The notes under the pieces: model-generated | The model's database searches: none | The model's input: the letters and a program-made list of their open reading frames with translations, nothing else | What the model was told of the DNA's origin: nothing | Made by a program: the position numbers and the translations under genes | Assembly (NCBI GenBank): GCA_018296165.2 | Contig: JACKQL020000082.1 | Coordinates: forward strand, 151,158-215,157 | Source of the DNA: Termitomyces sp. T153 | Taxonomy: Eukaryota > Basidiomycota > Agaricomycetes > Agaricales > Lyophyllaceae | Direction: 5' to 3' | Length of the DNA: 64,000 nucleotides | In this document: positions 1 through 11,126 of the stretch, piece after piece | Layout of the letters: every line of letters begins with the position of its first letter | Numbering within the stretch: the stretch's first letter is position 1

Positions 1-1
1 C

Positions 2-274
2 CAACACAGCAAAGAGGCCAGGCAGTCTGCAAACTGCTATAAGTGTGGGAAGGCTGGGCACTTTGCACATGAATGCAGAGAGCTAGCTAAACCAGCTCCC
101 CAGGTATTTGTGCAAGCAGCTCATACAGCTGCTCTGTTAGATGTAGGGGAAGCTGACAATGAGCAGGAGGAAGAGCCTGCTGAGGCTAACACTGGCAATG
201 CATTTGAGTCTGATAGGACTCAGGAGCATGGTGAGGAGTATGTTGAGTTGGAAATGTACGACAACAAGTACTAG
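2..274 (+). pseudogene. Gag C-terminal part with CCHC zinc knuckle (family A copy 1)
   Basis: The frame beginning at base 2 reads a classic nucleocapsid zinc knuckle, CYKCGKAGHFAHEC (C-X2-C-X4-H-X4-C), coded at 35-76. An acidic tail rich in Glu follows and the frame stops at 272-274. In LTR retrotransposons this knuckle binds the genomic RNA during particle assembly. The start lies outside the window. The protease follows in a different frame. Confidence 0.85.
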
Positions 275-734
275 ACTCATGGTAGTGATAGTGAGGAACT
301 ATTTGCCCATCACAGAGGTTCCTATTGGTGAGCAAAGGGAGAAAGAACCTAGCAACAAGGTTTGCATGAGGAGAGTGCAGCTTGTGGTGTCCAAAGACAC
401 CATGGAGTGCCCCGTCCTGCCAGCACAAGACAAAGAATGTCTTGTCACTTGGGTAGAAGTGAATGGCTGCAGAGTGTGGATGCTGTGGGATTCAGGGAGT
501 ACCACCTCCAGAATCACTCCCTTATTTGCACATGTGGCTGGGATATGGGTGGCATCATTGGCCACTCCCATTACCCTGCAGCTGGGAATGATTGGAAGTT
601 GTTCTATAGTGAACTATGGTGCCAGGGTTACCATTAAGGTCTCTGGTGAGATTTGCAATGTCTATGTGGACATTGCAAATTTTGATTGCTACAACATGAT
701 TGTAGAGACACCATTCATGAGACACCATTCATGA
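159..734 (+). pseudogene. Retropepsin-like aspartic protease region (family A copy 1)
   Basis: The frame contains the sequence LWDSGSTTS with the active-site Asp codon at 489-491. The D-S/T-G triad is the catalytic motif of retropepsins, which cut the Gag-Pol polyprotein. The same region is seen on the minus strand of copy 2 near 14,120-14,250 with the reading WMLWDY, so copy 2 has lost the triad. The upstream part of this frame overlaps the Gag end and is probably not translated. An imperfect duplication of the last codons (CACCATTCATGAGA twice, 709-734) ends the frame here. Confidence 0.75.
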
Positions 735-1439
735 GAACCCATAAGGTTCTCCTTGATTTTGCAAATGACCAGGTGGTCATTGATAGGAGGGCAACTCCAG
801 CTCATGAGCTGGAGCTGGAGGATGCCAATGGCCATGCATGGTGCTTCTGCACAGTGGAGAAGTAGCATGACAAGCAGCCTTGACTCCCTGGTGGACTCAA
901 GCAGCCCACTGTAGAGGAGGTAATAGATGAGGATGAAGTTTGGGTAACTGAGAGTCTACTCAATGATTACCCATCCCTGTTAGTATCCGAAGAAGAGTAT
1001 TACAGGAGTACTCTTCAAGAGGGGGGGAGAATATGCCAGAAGGCTTGAGTTGACCCTTCAAAGGCAAGGGAAAGGAAGATCTGGGACAGACCAATCCCAA
1101 AGCCTATCCTGGAATGGGCATACAATCCACACATGCCCCTGAGGACAAAACATATAGAATGGCTATGGAGGATGAAATATCCAAGCCTAGCAAGTTTGAA
1201 TACTTGTGAAAAGAAGCAAGAGGCAGGACAGCTCATGGTCCTGCTTGGCTGAACATACTAGACAAATCAGAAATTGGTCTGATGGTCTTACATGATAAGT
1301 ATGCAAAGCCTGTACCACCAGCAAAGTCAAACAAGGAAGAGCATTGCACTTCACCAAGAATAGTTGGGGGAAAGGCACAACCTTCCAAGCTATCAGAAGG
1401 CATTATTCCACACCTTTGACAGCAGTGGTATGATGAGTT

Positions 1440-2871
1440 CCAAGACATTGTCAATCAAACAAAGGAGGAACTTCCAACTTGGTGAAAAGTAATTCATGAG
1501 ATAAATCTCATTGATGAGTCCAAATGGTACTCATACTTCATGCCAAGGTGTCCTAAGTCACTTCAGCAGCAATTATGGAATGAAATCAACTGCTATGTGC
1601 AGGCTAAGTGGTGGGAGCCATGTGCAGCTGACCAGGCTGCACCACTACTATGCATCCCTAAAAAGGATGGGTCACTGTGACAGCATTAGATGCTCATCAG
1701 CACAATGACAATACTGTTAAGGATGTAAAAAATTGACCTTACTGATGCATATGAGCAAGTGAGGATATGTACATCAGACATACCTAAGACTGCATTTATG
1801 ACCATTACTGGAACATACTGCAGTAATATCATGCAGATTAGCAACTGTAATTCACCAGTCACATTCCAACATCTAATGACATCCATCTTTAGGAACATCA
1901 TTGGAAAGTGGATGCATGTCTATTCAGATGACATATTTGTCTTCTCAGACTCCATTGAGGAACACAAGCAGCACCTCAGAGTAGTCTTTGAAAGACTACA
2001 TAAAGACAAGCTCTACCTCAAATGAAAGAAGTGCAAGCTATATGCAAAGTGTGTAGAGTGCCTCAGCCATGTAATTGACTTGCAGAGTATACACCCTGAT
2101 GTAGAAAAGTTGAATAGGATACAGGAGTGGCACACTCCTAGAACCTACAATGATATCCAACACTTTGTTGGGTTGGTGAACTACATTGGGAACTTTCTGC
2201 CTAATGTATCTGCATACACTGGGCCACTAATGGCCATGATGCAGAATTGGTTGCCATTTCATTGGTGACCCATCCACCAACAGTGTTTTGACATGATCAA
2301 GAGGATCTGTGCCAAGACTCCAGTAATACACCTGATTGATCCTCAACACAAGGATCCTATTTGGCTGATCTGCAACACTTCGAAGACAGGTGTCAAAGCA
2401 ATGTATGGACAAGGTCCCAGCTGGCAGAAATGTCAGCCAGCAGGATTCATGTTCAAAAAGTTCACTAATGCACAGCAAAATTATGCCATGCATGAACTTG
2501 AAACTCTGGCAATCCTAGAAGCCCTCCTCAAGTGGGAGGATAAGCTTTTAGAGTACAAGATCTGTGTGATAATGGACCATAAAGCACTTGAGTTCTTCAA
2601 AACTCAACAGAACTTGTTACCACATCAATAACCGTGGACAGATTATATGTTGAAATTTAATTTTTATGTCATGTATGTAAAAGGAGAGCTCAATAAGGTA
2701 GTGGACTGTTTATTCTGCTACTTTGAGAGTGACTCTCCTACAGACATGCACCATGTCTATGACTATGTCTGTGTGGATGCTCATATTGACTCAGAGAGGG
2801 ATGATCTGCCTCCTATGCATGTACAGGAACTGCAAGCACAGCTAGATCAGATATGTGCTCTCTGCAATTGA
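1440..2871 (+). pseudogene. Reverse transcriptase and RNase H (family A copy 1), decayed
   Basis: The RT catalytic box reads YSDDIFVFSDS (codons about 1921-1953), so both Asp residues are still present, followed by the usual helix EEHKQHLRVVFERL. Downstream is the connection region with FVGLVNYIGNFLP and then RNase H with AMHELETLAILEAL and VIMDHKAL. These are standard Ty3/gypsy features. Most of the region (1759-2871) is in one frame but cut by stops, several of them TGA. The protein cannot be made as it stands. Confidence 0.88.
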
Positions 2872-3080
2872 CCTAGCTGTGGATGCAGGTGAGTGTGCAA
2901 TCATCACAAAATTTGTGATGAGGAAGCACACACACTAGCCACCAGTAATGATGGCAAGGGAGAGTCAGCCCAAGCTCACCATGGGTCTGATCTTAAGGGG
3001 AACAAGATTGATATGTCTCTGGGAGAAGCCATCCTAGGAATGGCTGAGTCTCTTCAACCCTGAGAAAGGACAGACAGGGA

Positions 3081-3997
3081 ATTCCTCTGTTGTATATGAT
3101 CACTGTATGGCAAAGACAAGTCTTTGCTGAAATCATGACTCAACCAAAGGACTATAAGTCCTTCTGCCTCCAGGATAAGTTAATCTGGACTACCAACATC
3201 TTGGGCCATGAGGTACTTTGTATACCTTGTGATTGGGAGTTGGTAACTAGTGTGCTTAGTGCAAGCACACAATGTAATGGGGCATTTTGGTGCCCAGAAA
3301 ACAATAGAGTACATTTGTCATTGGTATTGGTGGCTGACAGTGGTTGCAGATGTGTGTGCATTCTGTACCACTTGTGAGCTGTGCTAGCAGGCAAAGGGGA
3401 GCAATCAGCTCCCTTCAGGGAAGTTACATTCCCTTCCATAGGGATGGACTTTATAGGTCCATTCCCTGAATTGAAAGAGTATAACTACCTGTGTATAGTT
3501 ATATGTTGGATGACAAGCATGGTGCACCTTATCTTAGTGCACACCACCATGACAGCTTTGCAGCTGTCCTGGATTTACATGTGTGAGGTTGTGATGCTAC
3601 ACAGCCTCCCAAGCTCAATTGTTAGTGATTGAGACTCAAAGTTCATGTCAAAATGGTGGTGTGAGCTACATAAGTTGTTAGGAGCAAAGCCCCTGATGTA
3701 TATGGTCAGACTGAATGTGCCAATCAAAAAATTGGTCAGATCCTGCATACAGTGGTATGACCAGACCAGAAAGACTGGTTAAGTCAAATAGCCTTAACAG
3801 AGTTCATGATCAACACAAGTATTTCTGAGATGACACAGTTTGCACCATTCAAGTTGAACAATGGGTACATGCCATCTATGATACAGGAGATTAGGGCAGA
3901 TACTGTGATTCCAAAGGGAATTCAGCAGTTTGCCTGCCAGGCTCTAGAGAACTTGGCAGCAGTGCATGATGTGATTATGGAGGCATGCATTTTTTAG
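3081..3997 (+). pseudogene. Integrase core (family A copy 1), decayed
   Basis: A broken zinc-binding N-terminal part is readable near 3300-3380, with Y-I-C-H-W-Y-W-W followed by CAFCTTC. The catalytic core follows with GMDFIGPFPE (first Asp) and then SD*DSKF, where the usual SDRD has become a stop (TGA at 3630-3632). The C-terminal part of the core has FAPFKLNNGYMPS. This is the DD-E integrase that joins element DNA to the genome. The CGA-to-TGA stop at a highly conserved Arg is a clean example of the CpG decay seen all over this element. Confidence 0.85.
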
Positions 3998-4003
3998 ACA
4001 TGT

Positions 4004-4513
4004 CTAGCCAATTCACATCACAGGCCTGACCCCAAACTAGAGAAAGGTGCACTGGTGTACCTTTCAACAAAAAATCTCAACCTACCTAAAGGCAGAGTGA
4101 AAAAACTCTGCCCTAAGTGGGTTGGACCATATAGGATTTTGGAGGCCTATAGTAAGACCTCCAACTATGTATTGGAGTTGCTTATAGCACTCCAGGAACA
4201 AAGGATACATTGTAAGTTTCATGTGTTGCTGCTGCACCTATATAAGGCCAGCAACAATGCCTTATTCTCCAACAGAGCAATGCTAGAGCCTTACAACTTT
4301 GGCACCCCAGATGATCAGGAATGGTTTGTCCATGACCTAGTAGGTTATTGCTGGGATGGTAAGAACCTTAAGTTCAAGGTTTGCTGGAGTCTTGGGGACA
4401 CTACTTGGGAGTCCCTTGCAACTTGCAAGAATCTGGCGGCCCTTGATAGATATCTGGAGCTGCAGAGCATGCAGCACCCTGTGCAGTTGGCTAGAAGGTC
4501 TAAGTTAACTTGA
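4004..4513 (+). pseudogene. Integrase C-terminus with chromodomain (family A copy 1)
   Basis: The frame from 4055 encodes LPKGRVKKLCPKWVGPYRILEA-type sequence (the GPY/F module) and then a chromodomain-like end with DLVGYCWDGKNLKFKVCW followed by GDTTWESL. In chromoviruses this domain guides integration to marked chromatin. The frame ends with TGA at 4511-4513, but the next frame to the right is in the same phase, so the natural stop may lie further on. The copy 2 version at 9865-10332 (minus) is very similar and open. Confidence 0.85.
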
Positions 4514-4585
4514 CTTAGTCCTAGAAGTCAACAGGCTGCCATGCCAGTGGCCATCAATGATTATGTTAGCCAATTTTTTGGCTGA

Positions 4586-7500
4586 GTGCAAAGTATGACT
4601 GGACTTTGTCTTCTTTCCCATTGTTGGTGCTATGCACCAACATTACAAAGAGGACTGGATCCTTGCCTCATAGGCAAGAAAAAGGAATGGCCAGATGAGG
4701 CAGATGTAGATCTGCCAGGATATTTGTTGAGCTCTGTCCAGAGCTCAAGAGGGGGAGGGTCAGGGAGTAGTTCACTTTCTGGCTTTGGAGGCTTTGCTGC
4801 ATTGGCAGGAGGCTTGATGCTGGGGGATGTAGCACCCTCAACAATAATAAGAGCAGCTCCAGCTCAAAGGGACATGAGGCCTGGCAGTGGGAAACCACCA
4901 GTGGTGCCAGGAGATGTAGCTCTGCTGAGCTATACAGTGGCAATGCAGCAGTCACTAGTGAGGGGATGTGGGCTGCTCTCTCAACAAGGCAGAGCAGGCA
5001 GAGGGCATGGCAGACCATCAGCCTCTCCTCCAGGAGCAGCGAGAGGATGTTGGGGACCACTAGTCCCCTCTCAATTTAACTTTGGATACCCTGTGGCCAC
5101 ACAACTTGTGTGGTCCCAGGAGTTTCAGCAGTATATGATGCTACAGTTTGCTGTAGCCCCACCTCCAGTGGCTAGTCCTAGCCGTACAATAGGCATGGCA
5201 GGTCAACAATGACCTGTCACTATAACATCACAGATAGGAATCTCAGTCACCCCAACTAGCAAAGGAAAGGGTAAGGCAACTGCAATGTTGCTGCCCACAC
5301 TGGCACAGGGGAGTAGCACTCTCTTGTTGACTGCTTGGAAGACAGTCAAGCAATGCTTCTTTGTGAAGGAGAAGGGCAAGGGCAAAGTGAAAGAGCCTGA
5401 ACCTTCAACTGCCATGCATGAGCAGCTTGCTCACCTGCTCCAGTGGCTTCACAAAGCTGGAGTTCCAGAGGATGTTGGTGCTGACATCCTCAACAATCCT
5501 GTAGTGTAGCTAGCACTAGCTCAAGTTCTGAATGAACTTGATGTTATTTGAAATCAAAGGAATGAGGCCTAGGTAGACCTCTTCCATTCAGTTTTGGGGA
5601 AGGTGAAGCATGTAGCAACTCCTCCTAACCCTCCAGAGGCAAAGAAGGCTTGTACTGAGCCTTCTGTGTTTGTTGAGGGGTCCTCAATGCAAAGGGCACC
5701 ACTCATGCTCTATAATAATATGGTGCCTGCTAGTGATGACCAGAGTATGGACAAGTGCCCTGATCTTAAGGTGGCTTTGTCCTTTGCTGGGCTATCCAAG
5801 CCAGTAGTGGCCCAAGTGAAGCCACCAAAACCAGCAACCATGAAGAAGGGAACATCAAGGCCCTCCACAAAAAGGTCTGGCACTGTGCAGCCAGCTATAG
5901 CATCAACAGAGGCAGACAACTCTATAGTTGTTGCCACCCCAATTGCCTTTCTAGCCAATGTTTCTCAGGGATCAGAAGCTGGTATGATTGAGGTCCTCAA
6001 ATCAAGGACCTATGTTATGCCTGGTGTGCTCCCTCAGGAGTTTAGGCCACCAGTGCAATGGGATCTGCATGACAAGGAATTCTTTGTCACTCAGCAAGCA
6101 GCTGCCTGAGCAATGGCAGGTGCCCCAGCAGCATCTGACTCAGGTAGCAATGATGATGATGTCCCTACATCTAAACAACATATCTTGGATAATAACTCCA
6201 ATGACAATGCTACTGAGCATTATTGCAAAGAGCAGCACAATGCTAATGCCAGATGGCTGTTAGCCATTGATGCTGAGAAGTCTAAACTGGACTTCAAGTG
6301 TCTGAATGATACAGTGCCTGGCTGCCTACCAGACAGCTGGGATACCACATTGGTTTGTGGGTGCTTTGAGTGCCAGAATGACTTCAGGAGTATGCTACAC
6401 TCCTTCTATTGGTTGCCAATGACCAACACAGTTTCTGTTGGTGACAAAGCAGTCTTTGCCTGCTCAATAGAGTTGGCTGGGATATCTGACATATCCCTGC
6501 ATTATGAATTATTGTATTGATGAGCTTCCTGTGGGATGCCCATGAATCCAGAGCAGATTTGCCTGATCCTTAAACTCATTCAGGTCAGCAGATCCAAGGT
6601 CACAATGAGGGAGTGGATTCATGCCACTCTCCTCCTTCAGGAGTTCCATTGGATGTCCTTCTATACCATTCCACAATTGAGGAACTGCACAATGAGGCAG
6701 GCTATGGAGCTAACTCCAGCAGAGATGGAAATATCTCTGCCCAGAGGGGACCACCATTGGATATCAGTCTCCTTATCCTCATGTTTGTTGGCCATGCTAA
6801 GCCACACAGACAACAATATGTGGGGAGCAGGACTTGATCAAGTCCTGATCAGCCATCACTTTGACATCAAGGCATGGGTGCAGTACATCCTGCACCATGG
6901 CTACCCAGGTTCACAGAACCTGTACTCAAGTGTGGCCATCAATGCCACCTTGCATGTAGACCAATGCTTGGTCTTTGGTAACATTCTGGCTCAGGCACTG
7001 GCCCTGACTATTCTGCACACATGAAGAGCTTATATAAGGCTGTTTGCAATGGTGGTTGCTCAGCTGCATCTCTATTGAGAAGCAGTTAATAATTACCAAT
7101 CCAGTGTAGGGGAGTTCAATGCAATTACTTCCTACACTTTCACTCTATATAGGCTGCAAGTGCTGCCTACACAAATCAACAATTTGAGTGAAATGGAGGT
7201 GATATGTCACCTTCTGGCCAACTGTGTGCCTCCCTCTTGGGTGAATCATGTGTATACCTATGGCATACACTTCCTTGATCACCATTGGTCTGGAAGTGCA
7301 CTGCATGCAGACTTGTTCACACATGTTGACAATGAACACCATCTTCAACTCCAAACCATTGGGGTACTCCCTCCATTACTGGAGTATGATGGATGGTATG
7401 TCCCTACCACTGATGACTGGGAGTGCTTTTGCATCCTCCTTCAAATTCATGAGGGCAGAGGTCACTCTCCTCTTGATGCAGCTGAATGGCTGTGCTTTGG

Positions 7501-7948
7501 TAAGGATGGTATTTTCACTCACCTCTTGCACCAACCTGCAGAGGTCATGAGTGCCTCATGAGCTGCCACAGAGGAGCTGTCATCAGTGGCTCCTCCCATG
7601 AGTGCAGCCCCAACTGAAGAGGGGCCTTCATTATCAGTGGCTGTGGCCACTTTTATCCCACCATTGAGCTCTGGTGTGTCTTTGGAAGATGCACTCTCAG
7701 AGAAGTCCATGAACCTGGACTATGCTGACAACTTTGCAGTGACCATGCCAGTCCAACCAGCAATGACTCCACAAGTTGTCCCCAGCCCCATGGAAGCAGT
7801 GGTAGTGACTAACACTGCTACTCCTACTGCCCCTGAGGCTGATGCCAGTGGCCCCAGTGATACAGCTAATGCTGTATTAGAGCACTGGGCAGACATCATG
7901 AGTAACAAGGAAGCAGAGGCCTCAAAGATGGACAAAAAAGCAGGGTGA
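4586..7948 (+). pseudogene. Long accessory ORF in env position (family A copy 1), function unknown
   Basis: Seven consecutive open stretches (4586-5212, 5285-5509, 5594-6109, 6113-6520, 6536-7024, 7160-7561, 7586-7948) are all in the same phase, interrupted only by stops, mostly TGA. This argues for one former frame of about 1,120 codons between chromodomain and 3' LTR. The first third is Gly/Ser/Ala/Pro rich; a basic KGKGK patch and a Lys/Pro-rich part follow; the middle and end look globular (for example near 6840-7020 and 7160-7560); the C-terminus is Ala/Pro/Ser rich. I see no signal peptide, transmembrane segment or known catalytic motif, so it is not an obvious envelope. The inverted copy carries the matching first third at 8665-9771. 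I do not recognise the family. Confidence 0.7.
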
Positions 7949-7966
7949 GCTACTATTGTAGCTCAC
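7945..7966. other. Perfect 9-bp stem hairpin at end of the accessory ORF
   Basis: GTGAGCTAC and GTAGCTCAC flank a 4-nt loop, and the TGA that closes the accessory ORF lies in the left arm. It could be a 3'-end structure or chance. Confidence 0.5.
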
Positions 7967-8195
7967 AGAAAATTGATAACTACACCTGGGCTTGAGCAGC
8001 CCATATTTTTCATTCAGCACAGTTAGACAGCATGCTGAAGTATACTTGTCCATGTAGAATCAGTTGATTCTACATATTCTACTACTGATAAACATAGGAA
8101 TTTGCACACAAATTGCAGTGCACACCCTTGAGTGGGATGCTGTATCCCACCCTTTTGTCTTTGACTTTAGTTGTTGTTGGAAGTGAGTCCATTGA

Positions 8196-8214
8196 TGGAC
8201 TCAAAAGGGGGGTA
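8196..8214 (+). other. Polypurine tract of family A copy 1
   Basis: The run AAAAGGGGGGTA ends directly before the TGTAAT start of the LTR. A purine run at this place primes plus-strand DNA synthesis in LTR retrotransposons. Confidence 0.8.
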
Positions 8215-8432
8215 TGTAATGGAGTGTTTGTTACATGCAGTACATATGTCATTAGTATATATTATGTATTTAAGTATAATGATAGCATCACATGACACTA
8301 TCCCTAAAAGTACTATACTCTTACTTATATAAGGCAGTGCCTTACTTAATACTTTGTAGACAGAATTATTGACTGGTTTTGACTTATGTTGCATGAACTG
8401 TAAGCTGCATGACCCATAACAGAAACATTACA
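8215..8432 (+). repeat. 3' LTR of family A copy 1 (218 bp)
   Basis: It starts TGTAATGGAG and ends AACATTACA, so the ends form the 6-bp inverted repeat TGTAAT/ATTACA with TG...CA termini. A TATATAAG box lies at 8326-8333. The inverse copy at 15331-15564 has the same ends and box, which fixes both boundaries. No target duplication is visible, because the right side abuts the truncated second element. Confidence 0.9.
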
Positions 8433-8664
8433 GCTTTTCTCCAGTCCCAAAGATTTGAGCACAAGTCATGTAATTTTAGAGGCTTTTAATATATCAGGCC
8501 ATCCTCTAACTTAGAAGCCTGAATATATTGCACTTTGCTTAAGAAAGTTGGTGAGGAACCTTTGTTTGGATAGCCACAAAAGCTAGGCTTACTGTAGAGG
8601 ATTGATAATTATTTGAAAGGCCAGGCTCCTGAGCATGATTTGAGCCAGAACAAGCCAGCAGAGG

Positions 8665-9771
8665 TCCAATTGGGCCTCATCCTCCTAATTTTGAGCAATA
8701 TCAAGTTTGTTCAGAACTTGAGATAGTGCAAGCTGCACCACAGGGTTCTCAAAGACATCAGCCCTGATGCCCTCTCATACTCTAACATCATGTAGGTGCT
8801 GGAGGAGGTAAGCAATTTGCTCATCCATAACTGTAGAGGGTGCAGGCTTTTTCACTTTGCCCTTGCTCTTCTCCTTTGTGGAGAAGCATTGCTCAACTGT
8901 TTTCCAGGCAGTCAACGAGGTCTCACCCTCCTTTGCCAATGTGGATGGCAGTGTTGCAGTTGCCTTCCCTTTCCCTTTATCTATGTGCTTGAAGACAGAG
9001 ATGATGCATTTGATAGATGCACCATAATAGGCAGAGGTGGGTATGACCATCACAGAGGGGCCAACAACTCCATCAGTGTCATAATCAATGCTGCTTTGTT
9101 ATTATCCACCTCCATCACCTCTGCTTGTGGTGGTGCAGGGACAGAAATCCCTACTTGCAATGAGCAAGTGGCAGGTTATCATTGACCTGCCAAGCCTGTT
9201 ACTCAGCCAGGTCCAGCCACTAGCACTGGGACCACAGAAAACTGTGGCACTATGTATTGTTGGAACTTCTGTGACCATACAAACTGTGGGGCCACAGGAT
9301 AACCAAAATTCATTGGTGAAGAAGCCCTAGGCCCCCCACATCCTCCTTCTGCTCTGCCATGCTGTGGGGGCACATAGCATCCCTGCATTAGTGACTGCTG
9401 CATCACCATAGCATAGCCTGGCAAAGCCACATCTCCTGGCACTAGTCTAGTCCTGCTCCCATGGGCCTCATGTCCTATAGGGCTGCTCTCCCCATTGTTG
9501 GGGGTGCTATGTCCCCTAGCACCAAGCCTGTGCCTAACATCTCAAACTCTGGGAGTGCTCTACCCTCCAGCACTCCTCCCCCTCTTGAGCTCTTACAAGA
9601 GCTCACCAAATACTCTGGCAGACCTGCATCTGCCCTCTCCAGGACATTTCTTTTCTTGCCCATTGAGCAAGGAGTCTTCTTGTACTGTATTGGCATGTTG
9701 CACCAATGTGGTAGTAGAAGACAAAGAATAGTTGACTTTGCAGCCAGCCAAAAACCTGGCTGACATAACAT
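8665..9771 (-). pseudogene. Accessory ORF, first third (family A copy 2)
   Basis: Minus-strand readings match the start of the accessory ORF of copy 1: SSCKSSRGGG against SSVQSSRGGG at the beginning, and KGKGKATATLPSTLAKEG with SLTAWKTVEQCF against the equivalent part at 5260-5360. The copy is broken by stops and frame changes and stops being similar near 8665. Conservation between the two copies shows that the extra region belongs to the element and is not a later insertion in copy 1. Confidence 0.75.
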
Positions 9772-9864
9772 TTGATGGCTGCCAGCTCAGCAGCCTCCTC
9801 CAGCTTTTGAGCTGAGTGAACTTGACTTCATCCTTCTAGCTAGCTGTGCAGGACACCAGATGCC

Positions 9865-10332
9865 TTACAGCTCTGGATACCTATCAAGGGCCTTGGAGTC
9901 TTTGCAGGTTGCAAGGGACTCCCAAGTTGTGTCTCCTAGACTCCAATGATCCTCAAACTTGTGGTTTGTTCCTTTCCACTGATGACCTATCAGGTCATCA
10001 ACAAACCACTCCTGCTCATCCAGCACACTAAAGACATATGGCTCTGGTGTTGCCTGATTAGGGAATAGCACATTGTTGCTGGCCTTATATAGTTGCAGCA
10101 GCAACATATGGAACTTAGGATATATCCTTTGTTTCTGCAGTGTCATTGGTAACTCCAACACATAATTGGAGGTCTCATGATAGGCCTCCAAGATTTTGTA
10201 TGGCCCAACCCACTTTTGGCAGGGCTTTCTAGCTCTACCTTTTGGGGGGTTGAGATTTCTAGTAGAAAGGTACACCAACACACCTTTATCCTGCTCTGGG
10301 TCCAGCCAACAACACAAATTAGAAATATGCAT
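9865..10332 (-). pseudogene. Integrase C-terminus and chromodomain (family A copy 2)
   Basis: A 155-codon open stretch reads VYLSTRNLNPPKGRARKPC, KWVGPYKILEA and then the chromodomain part WFVDDLIGHQWKGTNHKFED with DTTWESLATCKD. It lines up with 4055-4513 of copy 1 without gaps. It is preceded (minus strand) by the integrase end, which the MITE at 10401-11123 splits. Confidence 0.85.
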
Positions 10333-10400
10333 TTGGAAGATGTGTGCCTCAATTATTGTGTTGCATATGGCAACTAAGTTTTCAAGAGCTTGGCATGTGA

Positions 10401-11123
10401 CACTTCAGGATATGTAGCATGTTTCCTGAGAATAAAGTATTAGAAATATGTTTTTCAATTTCTGACACCTTTTTCTAAAGAAACATGCAAAATTTTGTGT
10501 CAGAAAATTTCAGTAAATATATCAAATATTCTCTCAATGTTTCTTTTGTAGAATGATAAATTTTTCCATGTTTTATCTGAAGAAAAAATACTCAAAATAT
10601 TTAAAATGTTCTTGATGATTTTCTTGAGAAACATGTGTCACATTACTCAGTACTATGTATTAAGCATCTTGATGAGCAAATCAATGGTTGTGTGCTGAGC
10701 AATGTGACATGTGTTTCTATAGATTGTTTCTGTAGAATATTATAATATCTTTTTATTGTGTGTTTCTCAAGAAGTATTGTAAGTAATGCTGACACATGTT
10801 TCTTGAGAAGAATACAGAGTGTTTCTCAAGATACAACACTAAGAACAGGACAAATGTTTTCTTGAGAAACACATACTGAAACATATTATGTGTTTCTCAA
10901 GAAAATCATCAAGAACATTTTAAATATTTTGATTATTTTTTCTTCAGATAAAACATGGAAAAATTTATCATTCTACAGAAGAAACATTGAGAGAATATTT
11001 TATATATTTACTAAAATTTTCTGACACAAAATTTTGCATGTTTCTTCAGAAAAAGGTGTCAGAAATTGAAAAACATATTTCTGACACCTTTTTCTCAGAA
11101 AACACACTACATTTCCTGAAGTG
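10401..11123. mobile_element. Foldback MITE, 723 bp, 3-bp target duplication TGA
   Basis: The ends are an inverted repeat starting CACTTCAGGA and ending with its complement. Two arms of about 230-260 bp (10401-10660 and 10870-11123) pair almost throughout, with a loop between them. The flanks 10398-10400 and 11124-11126 are both TGA. Comparison with the uninterrupted copy 1 at 3920-3940 shows that removing the element plus one TGA restores the integrase frame (G-I-R-Q-L-T-C-Q-A against G-I-Q-Q-F-A-C-Q-A), which proves the boundaries. CACT-like ends and a 3-bp duplication resemble CACTA/EnSpm elements; the assignment is tentative. No coding capacity is seen. Confidence 0.88.
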
Positions 11124-11126
11124 TGA

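Larger units (their letters stand above)
1..8432 (+). mobile_element. Ty3/gypsy chromovirus, family A copy 1 (5' end outside window), decayed
   Basis: Order on the plus strand is Gag zinc knuckle, protease, reverse transcriptase, RNase H, integrase, chromodomain, a long extra reading frame, polypurine tract and 3' LTR. This order and the C-terminal chromodomain are those of chromoviruses (Tf1/sushi-like). The copy is inactive: many in-frame stops and at least two frame changes within pol. CpG dinucleotides are nearly absent and many stops are TGA where arginine CGA is expected. The 5' LTR and most of gag lie left of the window. A second, inverted copy follows directly to the right, so the two 3' ends face each other. 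Confidence 0.93.

Noticed and set aside
4586..7948. Envelope gene for family A
   Set aside because: Position fits, but no signal peptide, fusion peptide or transmembrane helix can be seen, so no env call is made.
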